Source of the DNA: Saprospiraceae bacterium
GTDB taxonomy: Bacteria > Bacteroidota > Bacteroidia > Chitinophagales > Saprospiraceae
Assembly (NCBI GenBank): GCA_020630895.1
Contig: JAHDII010000034.1
Location: 1,087 to 17,448, forward strand
Length of the DNA: 16,362 bases
Direction of reading: 5' to 3'
The position numbers and the translations under genes are program-made. Shown in pieces: positions 7,911 to 14,939 of the stretch (the first letter of the stretch is position 1; every line of letters begins with the position of its first letter). Below the pieces are notes generated by a model. It saw only the letters and a program-made list of their open reading frames with translations, made no database searches and was not told the DNA's origin.

Positions 7911-9434
7911 ATGGGCAACAAATATATATTCGTAGTGTGTGGAGGAGATGAACACATTCATACCTTAAATTTCTCCTTACAATATCTGAAACATTTTACA
8001 ACGAAAGAAATTGTTGTACTAACAGATACATCAAGGAATAATATTACGATACAACATGATAATATTGTAGATGTAAATACTCCAAAACATTTCGATCATC
8101 ACCAGGCTTCTATTTATTTAAAAACAGGAATTCATAAATTCATTCCTCCTTCAAAAGATGTGTATTGTTATTTAGATACGGATATTATTACGGTAAGACA
8201 AAATTGTGATACTATTTTTGATCAATATAATTCACCAATTTCGTTTTGTACAGATCATTGCAAAATGAGAAATTTTAGTCCTAGTGCAATTTATAGTTTT
8301 GAACCCAATACTAGAAACTTTTTTTTATATAAACAGTTGAGAAAAAGCCTCGATAGAAATAATAAGAAATTTGAAGCCGAAATGCAAACAGCTCATTATA
8401 TAAAATGGAAAAATATTAATGATGAATTATATGAAGATGTAAAAAAAGAAAGAAATGAATTACAAAAAGAATTAAAAAAATTACTTGATTATTATAACGA
8501 GGAAGAACGAAAATTTCATATTGCCAAATCCAAATATGAACCGTTTCATAAGGCATATAATAATATTGAATTAAGCAGAAACAAGATTTCTGAAATCAAG
8601 ACTCATCAAAAAAATCCATTCAAATATATTTCAATTTTATATTGGATTCTTGTGCGAGTATATAATAAAATGAAGCTAAAGAATTTTGGTAAGAATGAAA
8701 ATATACCGAAGCAATTAGATTTTCAATCTTTTTTTAGAAGCAAAGGATTTATTTGGAATGATGAAAATAGATCATGGTCACACGAAAGCGGAATAGATTT
8801 TTCAAATACAAGTCACGAATTATTTTGGAATTCCAAAGGCTATACTTTTGATCAAGAAAAAGAAGTTTGGATAGATTCAGATGGGAATGAAATTTTTAAT
8901 AATGATTATGTACGAAAACTTGTGGAAGAAGAAACAGGTTTAATTTGGAAGAATCAAACCAATAGTTGGGTAGATATTGAGGGGGAAATTATTCAAAGTT
9001 ATGCTTCCAATGATTTAAAAAATGAAATATTAAAACAATTTGATGTCTATGTTTCTGACCCCGATTGGCAACATTGGAATGGAGGAGTCTTTTTATTTAA
9101 TGAAGATTCAATTCCTTTTTTAGACAATTGGCACGATTGGACCTTGAACATGTTTGAAGAACCCAAATGGTTTACTAGAGATCAAGGAACATTAATAGCA
9201 ACGGTTTGGAAAATGAATTTACAAAATCATCCAACCTTATCTGTTAAATTTAATTTTATTGCCGATTATTATCATTCTTCAATATCATATAAAGGAGATT
9301 TTAATTTTGATATTAATACAAAACGGAAAAATATTTCTCCTTATTTTATTCATATTTACCATCAATTTGGTAACCCAGATTGGAAACTATGGCAAGATGT
9401 TGAATCCTTGCTGTCAATAAAATACCAACCATAA
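7911..9434 (+). CDS. Glycosyltransferase (GT-A type, DTD motif) with a large internal insertion
   Basis: Predicted nucleotide-sugar glycosyltransferase, 507 residues, cytoplasmic. The N-terminal half of a GT-A fold spans about 1-130: FVVCGG, then the metal-binding DTD at 89-91 (YCYLDTDIITV), then TDHCKMRNFSPSA. The C-terminal half resumes at about 376 with SDPDWQHWNGGVFLFN (382-397), RDQGTL (423-428) and FNFIADYYH (448-456). About 245 residues separate the halves. They hold a charged, coiled-coil-like segment (about 160-232), a short hydrophobic stretch (about 238-251) and three copies of a W-x6-W repeat (about 275-363). It starts directly after the radical SAM stop and ends 9 nt before the next glycosyltransferase. 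I am confident of the fold class, not of the sugar transferred. The insertion could be a scaffold, membrane-association or acceptor-binding module. Confidence 0.8.
   Translation: MGNKYIFVVCGGDEHIHTLNFSLQYLKHFTTKEIVVLTDTSRNNITIQHDNIVDVNTPKHFDHHQASIYLKTGIHKFIPPSKDVYCYLDTDIITVRQNCDTIFDQYNSPISFCTDHCKMRNFSPSAIYSFEPNTRNFFLYKQLRKSLDRNNKKFEAEMQTAHYIKWKNINDELYEDVKKERNELQKELKKLLDYYNEEERKFHIAKSKYEPFHKAYNNIELSRNKISEIKTHQKNPFKYISILYWILVRVYNKMKLKNFGKNENIPKQLDFQSFFRSKGFIWNDENRSWSHESGIDFSNTSHELFWNSKGYTFDQEKEVWIDSDGNEIFNNDYVRKLVEEETGLIWKNQTNSWVDIEGEIIQSYASNDLKNEILKQFDVYVSDPDWQHWNGGVFLFNEDSIPFLDNWHDWTLNMFEEPKWFTRDQGTLIATVWKMNLQNHPTLSVKFNFIADYYHSSISYKGDFNFDINTKRKNISPYFIHIYHQFGNPDWKLWQDVESLLSIKYQP
8733..9000 (+). 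repeat. Three degenerate W-x6-W protein repeats inside the glycosyltransferase
   Basis: Three in-frame copies with a period of 31-33 codons. Copy 1 has G279-x2-W282-x6-W289-x4-G294, copy 2 has G310-x2-F313-x6-W320-x4-G325, and copy 3 has G343-x2-W346-x6-W353-x4-G358. Each reads approximately [KT]G..W.......W.d..G. They are diverged at DNA level, so this is an old protein repeat, not a recent DNA duplication. They lie between the two halves of the catalytic domain. Confidence 0.75.
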
Positions 9435-9443
9435 GTATCAAAG

Positions 9444-10178
9444 ATGCCGAAAGATATTATTCATAGTTTATGGATTGGGAATCGAATTTCCTTATTGGGA
9501 CTATTGACCATTCATTCTTTTTTACAAAAAGGGCATCCGTTTCATTTATGGACATACTATGATATTCCCAATATACCTAAAGGTGTTATATTACAAAATG
9601 CCAATGAAATTATTCCTAAAGAAAAAATTTTTAAGTATCCTGAAAACAGCAAAATTGATTGGGGGAAAGGGTCTTTTGCTGGGTTTTCAGATATCTTCCG
9701 GTATAAACTTTTGTTCGAAAAGGGCGATTGGTGGGTAGACATGGATGTTACCTGTTTAAAGGAATTTCATTGCGAAAAGCCTTATTTCTTTAGAGATCAT
9801 TGGAAATTGCCTGTAGTAGGTAATATCCTTAAAGCTCCTAAGGGATCTGAACTCATGAAAAATTGCTATCGTAGAGCTCAAAAGGAGGTAGACGAAGACA
9901 ATTTAGACTGGCATAAGCCTATCCAAATATTAAATGAAGAAATTGAAAAATTAAATTTATTGGAATATAGATTAAAAAGTAAATTTAATCCTGATATTTC
10001 AAATGATTTAAAACCGTATCTTTGGGATGATAAGAATATACCAGAAGAGTGGTGGGGCATTCATTGGATACAATCTTCTGGTAAAAGATACGTGAAAAAA
10101 GGGAGTACATTATGGAAACTTCTAGAAAAATATAACCTCCTAAATAGACTCGAGAGAACTTTTGGTACATTCATCTAA
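9444..10178 (+). CDS. Glycosyltransferase with DMD motif (GT32/Gly_transf_sug-like), first of a tandem pair
   Basis: Predicted cytoplasmic glycosyltransferase of 244 residues. It opens with IHSLWIG (6-12) and the helix SFLQKGHPFHLW, followed by ANEIIP (53-58). The donor-binding signature is FSDIFRYKLLFEKGDWWVDMDVTCL, around 81-105, with DMD at 99-101; this resembles the GG.Y.D.D region of GT32-type enzymes, with WWVDMD instead. The C-terminal IHWIQS (about 209-214) is the late histidine strand typical of this fold. No membrane segment is seen. It is clearly paralogous to the next gene across its whole length and shares its position in the operon, 9 nt after the preceding gene. Donor and acceptor cannot be read from the sequence. 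Confidence 0.85.
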   Translation: MPKDIIHSLWIGNRISLLGLLTIHSFLQKGHPFHLWTYYDIPNIPKGVILQNANEIIPKEKIFKYPENSKIDWGKGSFAGFSDIFRYKLLFEKGDWWVDMDVTCLKEFHCEKPYFFRDHWKLPVVGNILKAPKGSELMKNCYRRAQKEVDEDNLDWHKPIQILNEEIEKLNLLEYRLKSKFNPDISNDLKPYLWDDKNIPEEWWGIHWIQSSGKRYVKKGSTLWKLLEKYNLLNRLERTFGTFI

Positions 10179-10182
10179 TAGA

Positions 10183-11061
10183 ATGAAACTAGATAAAGAT
10201 AATAAGGTTGTTAATGGCTTATGGATTGGTGATTCACTCAGTCCATTAGAGATGTTAACGCTTAGATCTTTTGTGCATTATGGACATGAGTTTCATTTAT
10301 GGGTGTATCATCCTTTAGATAATGATATTCCCGATGGAGTTATTTTGAAGGATGCCAATGAAATTATTCCTGAGAAAAAGATCTTTGTACGGAAATATGA
10401 TGATCCTGATTTAGGAATTGGAAAAGGGAGTGTGGGAGCTCCATTTTCAGATATCTTTCGATATAAACTTTTATATGAAAAAGGAGGCTGGTGGGTAGAT
10501 ATGGATGTAACATGTCTAAAACCACTCAATTTCAAAGAAGATTTTGTTTTTAGAACACACAGTGCTTTGCCCATGATCGGGAATTTGATGAAAATACCCA
10601 AAGGATCTCCTTTTATAAAAAAAGCATACGATATTGCTTTGGCAACATGTGATGAAAATACTTTAGATTGGTTATTACCCAATAAAATATTAAATGATCA
10701 AGTCAAAAAAAGTGATTTAGAACATTTTATAAAGGACAATATTTCGAATAATGATCATTGGGAAGAAGCAAAATCATTTTCATATAATGGTGGAGAAATT
10801 CCCAAAGATTGGTTTGCCATTCATTGGATGAATGAAGAATGGAGAAAACAAGAGTTACCTAAAGATTTGTGTAGAGAACAATCTGCTCTAGGAAAATTAT
10901 ATCAGAAATATGATATTAAAGTGAAATGGGGATCTCCTTACAAACCTCCACACACAGATTGGCAAAAAGAATTTAAACGCTGGCGAGATAAATGGTCGTT
11001 AAAAGGTAAAAATTGGTTGAAAAATCCAGGTGTTCCCGTTTTTATAAAAAAATTATTTTAA
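10183..11061 (+). CDS. Glycosyltransferase with DMD motif, second of a tandem pair, with basic Trp-rich C-terminal tail
   Basis: Paralogue of the preceding gene, 292 residues from the ATG at 10183. It has GLWIG (12-16), HEFHLW (35-40), DANEIIP (57-63) and the donor site FSDIFRYKLLYEKGGWWVDMD (88-108), with DMD at 106-108. The IHWMNEEW strand lies near residues 212-219. An upstream in-frame TTG (10162) is open but would overlap the previous gene; the ATG lies 4 nt after that gene's stop and matches the paralogue's N-terminal length better. Unlike the paralogue, it carries an extra C-terminal tail of about 45 residues, basic and tryptophan-rich (KEFKRWRDKW, then KGKNWLKNPG), which could touch the membrane or a partner. 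The pair probably adds two related sugars, or the same sugar to two acceptors. Confidence 0.86.
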   Translation: MKLDKDNKVVNGLWIGDSLSPLEMLTLRSFVHYGHEFHLWVYHPLDNDIPDGVILKDANEIIPEKKIFVRKYDDPDLGIGKGSVGAPFSDIFRYKLLYEKGGWWVDMDVTCLKPLNFKEDFVFRTHSALPMIGNLMKIPKGSPFIKKAYDIALATCDENTLDWLLPNKILNDQVKKSDLEHFIKDNISNNDHWEEAKSFSYNGGEIPKDWFAIHWMNEEWRKQELPKDLCREQSALGKLYQKYDIKVKWGSPYKPPHTDWQKEFKRWRDKWSLKGKNWLKNPGVPVFIKKLF

Positions 11062-11082
11062 ATACTGCTTTAATTCTCATTA

Positions 11083-12261
11083 ATGAAAATACTCTGCTCT
11101 ATATTTTTATTCGTAAACATAGGGTTGATGTACTTTTTAAGGCCAAGTCTTATTTTTCCTATAACAGTTGGTTTTATTTTGTGGTTGTTTCTTTTAGGCA
11201 TTGAAAAAGGAGTTAATAAAAAATTACCAAATTTAAAATTATCAATTATTTCTTTTTCTATTGCGTTAATGGCATTGGAAATGGGTTTAGTTTTCTTTGG
11301 AGTTGGAGCGACATGGCAAGAAAAAAATCAAGGTAAATTCATTTCTAATTATACGGTAAATAATGGGAAACCTTGGTATCATATATGGACTCCAAATTCT
11401 GATGTAAAAGATTATAGACCCGAATTCAAATTCGATAAAAAATCCAATTCTTTAGGAGTTGTTGGTGAAGAATACTCTCTTGAAAAAGACAGCAATGAAT
11501 TTAGAATTATTTGCCTTGGTGATTCTTTTACTGGAGGAATGGGCGCAGCTCAAGATTCTTCCGTTACTGTTTTTTTAGAAAAAATATTAAAAGAAAAAAC
11601 GCAGTTAAATATTAATGTTTTTAATGGGGGAGTGAGTGGAGGAGATATTTTTTATAGCTATGTATTTTTAAGGGACAAATTAATTCAATATCAACCTGAT
11701 TTAGTTATTTATTTTTTAAATGATTCTGATTTAAATTCAGATATTCCCATAAGAGGAGGGATGGAACGTTTCTTACCCGATTCAACCGTGCAAAATAAAA
11801 AGGCTCCTTTTTTAGAACCATTATTTGCTTCAAGTCGGATTTGTAGACTTTTTTATTATATGAAAGATTATGATGAATTAATGATGAAAAATGATAATGC
11901 TTCTTATCAAGAACGAACGAAATCATCGATTGAGTTAGTAGGAAGTATCGGTAAAGAATATTTAAATCTATCAAAAGGAGAATTTGATTTTGTTTTAATT
12001 CACCATCCTTTAATTCATGAAATTGAGTTTTCTAAAAATTGGTTGCCTAAAGAATTGTCAAAAAGTATGAATAAAAATAAAGTTCCTTTTGTTTCATTAC
12101 AAGAAACTTTTATAAATGAAAATATTATGAATGCTAAAACCGCTAAAAAATTTTATTGGCCAATTGATTCGCATCATAATGCAAAAGGCTACGAAGCTAT
12201 GGCAAAAGCAACGACTATAGAGTTAATAAAAAATAATTTTATCCTAATAGAAAAAAAATAA
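11083..12261 (+). CDS. Membrane-anchored SGNH/GDSL-family hydrolase
   Basis: Predicted SGNH hydrolase of 392 residues. Two or three N-terminal hydrophobic segments (about 2-18, 22-40, 53-75) anchor it, and the catalytic domain follows from about 140, probably on the periplasmic side. Block I is GDSFTGG (146-152) with Ser148 as nucleophile. Block II glycine lies in NGGVSGGD (181-188). Block III is FLNDSD with Asn213. Block V is IDSHHNAKG with Asp362 and His365, giving the D-x2-H pair. All catalytic residues are present. In surface-glycan loci such proteins act as O-acetyl esterases or acetyltransferases (the AlgX/AlgJ-type fold), so acyl tailoring of the exported glycan is a reasonable inference. 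It begins 21 nt after the glycosyltransferase and ends 3 nt before the ybaK-like gene. Confidence 0.85.
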   Translation: MKILCSIFLFVNIGLMYFLRPSLIFPITVGFILWLFLLGIEKGVNKKLPNLKLSIISFSIALMALEMGLVFFGVGATWQEKNQGKFISNYTVNNGKPWYHIWTPNSDVKDYRPEFKFDKKSNSLGVVGEEYSLEKDSNEFRIICLGDSFTGGMGAAQDSSVTVFLEKILKEKTQLNINVFNGGVSGGDIFYSYVFLRDKLIQYQPDLVIYFLNDSDLNSDIPIRGGMERFLPDSTVQNKKAPFLEPLFASSRICRLFYYMKDYDELMMKNDNASYQERTKSSIELVGSIGKEYLNLSKGEFDFVLIHHPLIHEIEFSKNWLPKELSKSMNKNKVPFVSLQETFINENIMNAKTAKKFYWPIDSHHNAKGYEAMAKATTIELIKNNFILIEKK

Positions 12262-12264
12262 AGC

Positions 12265-12729
12265 ATGAAGAAAACAAATGCCATGCGAATTCTAGATCGC
12301 AAGAAAATAAAATATACAACAGTGTCTTATCATTACGATCCAGAAAATTTAGATGTAAAATTAATTGCTGAAGAGAACGATTTACTTTTAAATACAGTTT
12401 TTAAAACCTTAGTATTAAAAGGTGATAAGAATGGCGTATTTGTTGTTGTGATACCTGGGGATACCAGTTTAAATTTAAAAATGGCCGCTAAAGAAAGTGG
12501 TAATAAAAAATCAACTTTAATCCCTGTAAAAGACATTGAAAAAATAACAGGTTATATTAGAGGAGGTTGCTGTCCGATAGGAATGAAAAAAGAATTCCCC
12601 GTATATATTGATGCTAAGGCGCAAGAATTAAAAATGATTTATTTTAATGCCGGTACAAGAGGTTTGTTATTAGGAGTAGAAACAGATCAATTGTTAAAAA
12701 TGGGAAATATTCAATTTAGTGATTTTTAA
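12265..12729 (+). CDS. ybaK: YbaK/EbsC-type aminoacyl-tRNA deacylase (Cys-tRNA(Pro) deacylase)
   Basis: Small cytoplasmic editing enzyme of the YbaK/ProX family that hydrolyses mischarged Cys-tRNA(Pro). At 154 residues it has the usual length. Family marks are VFKTLVLKGD (45-54) with the conserved lysine K47, a VVIPGD strand (61-66), the loop YIRGGCCPIGMKK (97-109) and FNAGTRGLLLGV (127-138). The chain looks complete. It follows the SGNH hydrolase gene after only 3 nt and is probably the last gene of the long plus-strand transcript, although its function has no visible link to polysaccharide synthesis. No hairpin terminator is visible after it. The family and general role are secure; which mischarged tRNA it prefers is assumed from the family. 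Confidence 0.93.
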   Translation: MKKTNAMRILDRKKIKYTTVSYHYDPENLDVKLIAEENDLLLNTVFKTLVLKGDKNGVFVVVIPGDTSLNLKMAAKESGNKKSTLIPVKDIEKITGYIRGGCCPIGMKKEFPVYIDAKAQELKMIYFNAGTRGLLLGVETDQLLKMGNIQFSDF

Positions 12730-12733
12730 AGAA

Positions 12734-12741
12734 TAAATTTG
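12734..12741 (+). promoter_or_regulatory. Possible Bacteroidota -7 element (TAAATTTG) upstream of the first DUF805 gene
   Basis: TAAATTTG fits the TAnnTTTG consensus of the primary sigma factor in Bacteroidota and lies about 70 nt before the chosen ATG. A -33 TTTG is not clear; TTTA at 12714-12717 is the nearest at the expected spacing. With one half-site only, this is suggestive. Confidence 0.3.
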
Positions 12742-12810
12742 TAAATTACATTATATTGAATTCATGTATTGAAATTTATTATTTACTCCGAAATTATAAA
12801 ATGTTTTACC

Positions 12811-13224
12811 ATGCATTGGTATTTAGAAGTATTCAAACGATTTTCAGATTATTCTGGTAGATCTAGACGCAAAGAGTTTTGGTATTTTATGTTGTTTCAT
12901 TTTATCATTCTGTTTTCGTTGGCATCTTTACAAGAAAATTATATAGACAGTAAAGCTAATGATGTTTTTTCAGTTTTGTTAGGTGTTTATTTATTGATAG
13001 TTTTTATTCCTTTTTTTGGAGTAATAGTTCGACGTTTACATGATTCAGGTAAATCAGGCTGGTACTTGTTTATTTATTTAGTACCAATAGTAGGCCCTAT
13101 AACGACAATCGTTTTATTATGTTTTGATAGTGAATATGGGCCCAATAAATATGGAGATAATCCAAAAGGGATTGGTAATGAAAAAGATGAGTTTGAAGAA
13201 ATAAACCGACATTTAATAGAATAA
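12811..13224 (+). CDS. DUF805 family inner-membrane protein
   Basis: Small membrane protein of 137 residues with three to four hydrophobic helices. DUF805 marks are YSGRSRRKEFWYF (14-26), VRRLHDSGKSGWYLF (73-87), VPIVGPI (91-97) and a C-terminal SEYGPNKYGDNP (107-118). The molecular role of the family is unknown. I start it at ATG 12811 because the region after it aligns with the usual start (a short WY...F helix before the GR..R..FW motif); an in-frame TTG at 12769 would add 14 residues that look unrelated. It is separated from the ybaK-like gene by about 80 nt and followed by the lipoprotein gene after 8 nt. A paralogue lies at 14940. Confidence 0.88.
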   Translation: MHWYLEVFKRFSDYSGRSRRKEFWYFMLFHFIILFSLASLQENYIDSKANDVFSVLLGVYLLIVFIPFFGVIVRRLHDSGKSGWYLFIYLVPIVGPITTIVLLCFDSEYGPNKYGDNPKGIGNEKDEFEEINRHLIE

Positions 13225-13232
13225 TATTTTTT

Positions 13233-13949
13233 ATGAATTATTATTTTTCATTCATATTTATTTTAATCTTATTCTCTTGTAATTCTAAGGAAGAAAAAAA
13301 GAGTACATCAAAACCTTCTACACAAAAAAATAATACCTGTAATTATATCAACGAATTTTTATGCTGTGGTAATACAGATATGAATTTAATTCCTTTAAAG
13401 AAAAATTGGATTGATCCGATAGATGATACCATATCTTTTGTGAAAAGTAAATATTTCTTTTATACCAAAGACAATAAAGTATACCGAAAATCTAAAACGT
13501 TTAGATCTTGTCAAGATAAATTGATCGAAGTAGAATATTTTCAAGATCTAAGTCATAAAATAAATATTGAATCTTATAAAGAATTAAAAGATCCTTTTTT
13601 TATAAGCAGTGAAAAATTTTATTTTTGGTGGACAAATTCAAGTGGGCATTTAATATTTCCAGTAAAGGATGCAGATGCCGAAACTTTTAAACCCTTTGAT
13701 AATATTTGTGGTGGAACAGATGAAAAATCAATATATTATGGTTGCCCTAATTTTGGTGTATATAAACTAAATATTCCAAGAAAATCTAATTTTAAATTTA
13801 TAGCCAAAGAAAAAAATTATTGGAATTCACCTAAACATTATGTCATAATAGATGATAAAGTATACGATGTAATATTTGAACTCAAGAAGGGTTATCATTG
13901 TTTAATTAATAATGAAGTAAAGATTAAAGATATCCTCAATGAGAATTAG
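13233..13949 (+). CDS. Predicted lipoprotein, DKNYY-like repeats, function unknown
   Basis: The 238-residue product has a short hydrophobic signal peptide ending in a lipobox LFSC, with Cys16 as the predicted lipidated residue, then a charged Ser/Lys/Glu linker (17-34). The next residues, NSKEE, would suit export to the outer membrane in Bacteroidota, which use a charged lipoprotein export signal. The body has loosely repeated segments (YFFYTKDNKVYRKSKTF near 71-87, and DADAETFKPFD...IYYG near 149-170) resembling the DKNYY family, in which short units of the form DK..VYY alternate with AD..TF. Several cysteines are present in the mature part. It lies 8 nt after the DUF805 gene and overlaps the VOC gene by 11 nt. 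The lipoprotein call is good; the family link is tentative. Confidence 0.75.
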   Translation: MNYYFSFIFILILFSCNSKEEKKSTSKPSTQKNNTCNYINEFLCCGNTDMNLIPLKKNWIDPIDDTISFVKSKYFFYTKDNKVYRKSKTFRSCQDKLIEVEYFQDLSHKINIESYKELKDPFFISSEKFYFWWTNSSGHLIFPVKDADAETFKPFDNICGGTDEKSIYYGCPNFGVYKLNIPRKSNFKFIAKEKNYWNSPKHYVIIDDKVYDVIFELKKGYHCLINNEVKIKDILNEN

Positions 13950-14616
13950 AAAAATCAAATTATATACGAACACTCTAGAAAAAGAGAAACAATTTTATAC
14001 CAAGAAATTAGGCTTACCTGTATTAAGTGAATCCAATAATCATTTCTCGGTTGAAGTAGGTTGGACAGAATTTACATTTGAAAAATCGAATCAAAATCAT
14101 GCTTATCATTATTGTTTTTTAATTCCGTCTAATAAATTGATTGAAGGAATGGAATGGTTTGAAAAAAGAGTTCCAATTCTTGAAATTGAGAAGGGCAGAA
14201 AAACGCATGTTTTTGATACTTGGAATGCAGAGTCCTTTTACTTTTATGATGGAAGCGGCAATATCGCAGAATGCATTGTTCGTTACGATTTGAAAAATGA
14301 AACATTAGATGATTTTAATTTTCATCAACTTTTATGTGTCAATGAAATAGGAATGCCAACAAATGATATCGTAAAAACCAATCAGATTTTAGAAGATGAG
14401 TTATCTTCTCCATTTTGGAAAGGAGATCAAAAGAGATTCGGAGCGAATGGTACAAATGAAGGTTTATTCCTTATGCCTAATTATACGGTAAAGGATTTAT
14501 GGTTTCCGACAACAAGTAAAATAACTATAGCGCCTTTTGAAGCTCAAATTAAGAGTAGAAACAAAGATTATTCTTTAGTCTATAGAGATGAGGATATCAC
14601 GATTAATGCCCTTTAA
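13939..14616 (+). CDS. VOC (glyoxalase/bleomycin-resistance) superfamily protein
   Basis: Predicted cytoplasmic VOC-fold protein, 225 residues. The first module (1-50) reads IRKIKLYTNTLEKEKQFYTKKLGLP, the classic beta-alpha opening with FY...LGL. The second (about 55-115) contains HYCFLIPS, FEK and the end strand YFYDGSGNIAECIVR, with E111 a likely metal ligand and H57 another. A third partial module (about 135-180, NEIGMPTNDIVKTNQIL) repeats the opening of the fold, so the protein is about one and a half VOC domains. The first strand lacks the usual histidine, so metal use is uncertain. Activity (lyase, dioxygenase or binding protein) cannot be assigned. The ATG lies inside the lipoprotein gene end (11-nt overlap), indicating translational coupling. 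Confidence 0.82.
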   Translation: MRIRKIKLYTNTLEKEKQFYTKKLGLPVLSESNNHFSVEVGWTEFTFEKSNQNHAYHYCFLIPSNKLIEGMEWFEKRVPILEIEKGRKTHVFDTWNAESFYFYDGSGNIAECIVRYDLKNETLDDFNFHQLLCVNEIGMPTNDIVKTNQILEDELSSPFWKGDQKRFGANGTNEGLFLMPNYTVKDLWFPTTSKITIAPFEAQIKSRNKDYSLVYRDEDITINAL

Positions 14617-14736
14617 ATATTTATTCTTTCCCCATTAATTAAGATATCAAACTATGAAGTGATTTAAAAACTAAAGTTAAAATGATTTGTAAGTGCTTGT
14701 AATACAAGATAAAGCTCTTTTTGAGATTCATAGCCA

Positions 14737-14754
14737 TCCCGATAGCTATCGGGA
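14737..14754. repeat. 18-bp perfect palindrome around CCGATAGCTATCGG
   Basis: TCCCGATAGCTATCGGGA is a perfect inverted repeat. With one bulged A it extends outward through CCAT (14734-14737) and ATGG (14755-14758), giving a stem of about 12 bp with no loop. It shares a 14-bp core with the next palindrome, whose centre is 38 nt away. It could form a hairpin in RNA or a cruciform, or be a dispersed genomic repeat. It lacks a U-tract, so it is not a classical terminator. Confidence 0.9.
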
Positions 14755-14773
14755 ATGGATCGATAAAAAGCTG

Positions 14774-14793
14774 ATACCGATAGCTATCGGTAT
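14774..14793. repeat. 20-bp perfect palindrome, second copy of the CCGATAGCTATCGG core
   Basis: ATACCGATAGCTATCGGTAT is a perfect 20-bp inverted repeat with the same 14-bp core as the copy at 14737-14754 but different outer bases that are still complementary to each other. The compensated outer bases suggest that the symmetry itself is maintained. There is no poly-T run directly after it. Confidence 0.92.
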
Positions 14794-14939
14794 TGTGTTT
14801 CAATGACTTGCAAAGGAATTAACATTATGTTCTTATATCACTTCTATACTTTCATCGAAATCCTGCTAGGTTTTATATAGATTTATAGCATAAAAGCTTA
14901 AAAATCCTTTGATTGTGATATATAAAAAAATTAAAAATA

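Larger units (their letters stand above)
14617..14939. other. 323-nt gene-free region with palindromes
   Basis: No convincing ORF, RNA gene or full promoter is visible. The region holds a 13-nt near-palindrome CTTGTAATACAAG (14696-14708), two strong related palindromes (14737-14754 and 14774-14793), and a distant inverted pair GAAGTGAT near 14656 and ATCACTTC near 14836. It separates the VOC gene from the second DUF805 gene and must contain the latter's promoter if that gene is independently transcribed. TAGGTTTT near 14869 is one base off the TAnnTTTG element. Confidence 0.75.

Noticed and set aside
10162..10182. TTG start giving a 299-residue version of the second DMD glycosyltransferase
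   Set aside because: It would overlap the preceding gene by 17 nt, while the ATG at 10183 lies 4 nt after that gene's stop and fits the paralogue's N-terminus.
10308..10682. 124-residue minus-strand reading frame inside the second DMD glycosyltransferase
   Set aside because: It is a shadow of a well-supported gene; similar antisense frames lie at the same place in the paralogue (near 9557-9742), as expected from shared sense sequence.
11013..11204. 63-residue plus-strand reading frame across the junction of the glycosyltransferase and SGNH genes
   Set aside because: It overlaps both genes in another frame and shows no protein-like pattern beyond what AT-rich membrane-coding DNA gives by chance.
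12769..12810. TTG start giving a 151-residue version of the first DUF805 protein
   Set aside because: The 14 extra residues do not resemble the family start, and ATG 12811 matches the second copy's length and motif spacing.
14737..14793. Palindromes as a transcription terminator for the VOC gene
   Set aside because: They lie about 120 nt beyond the stop and neither is followed by a T-run on either strand.
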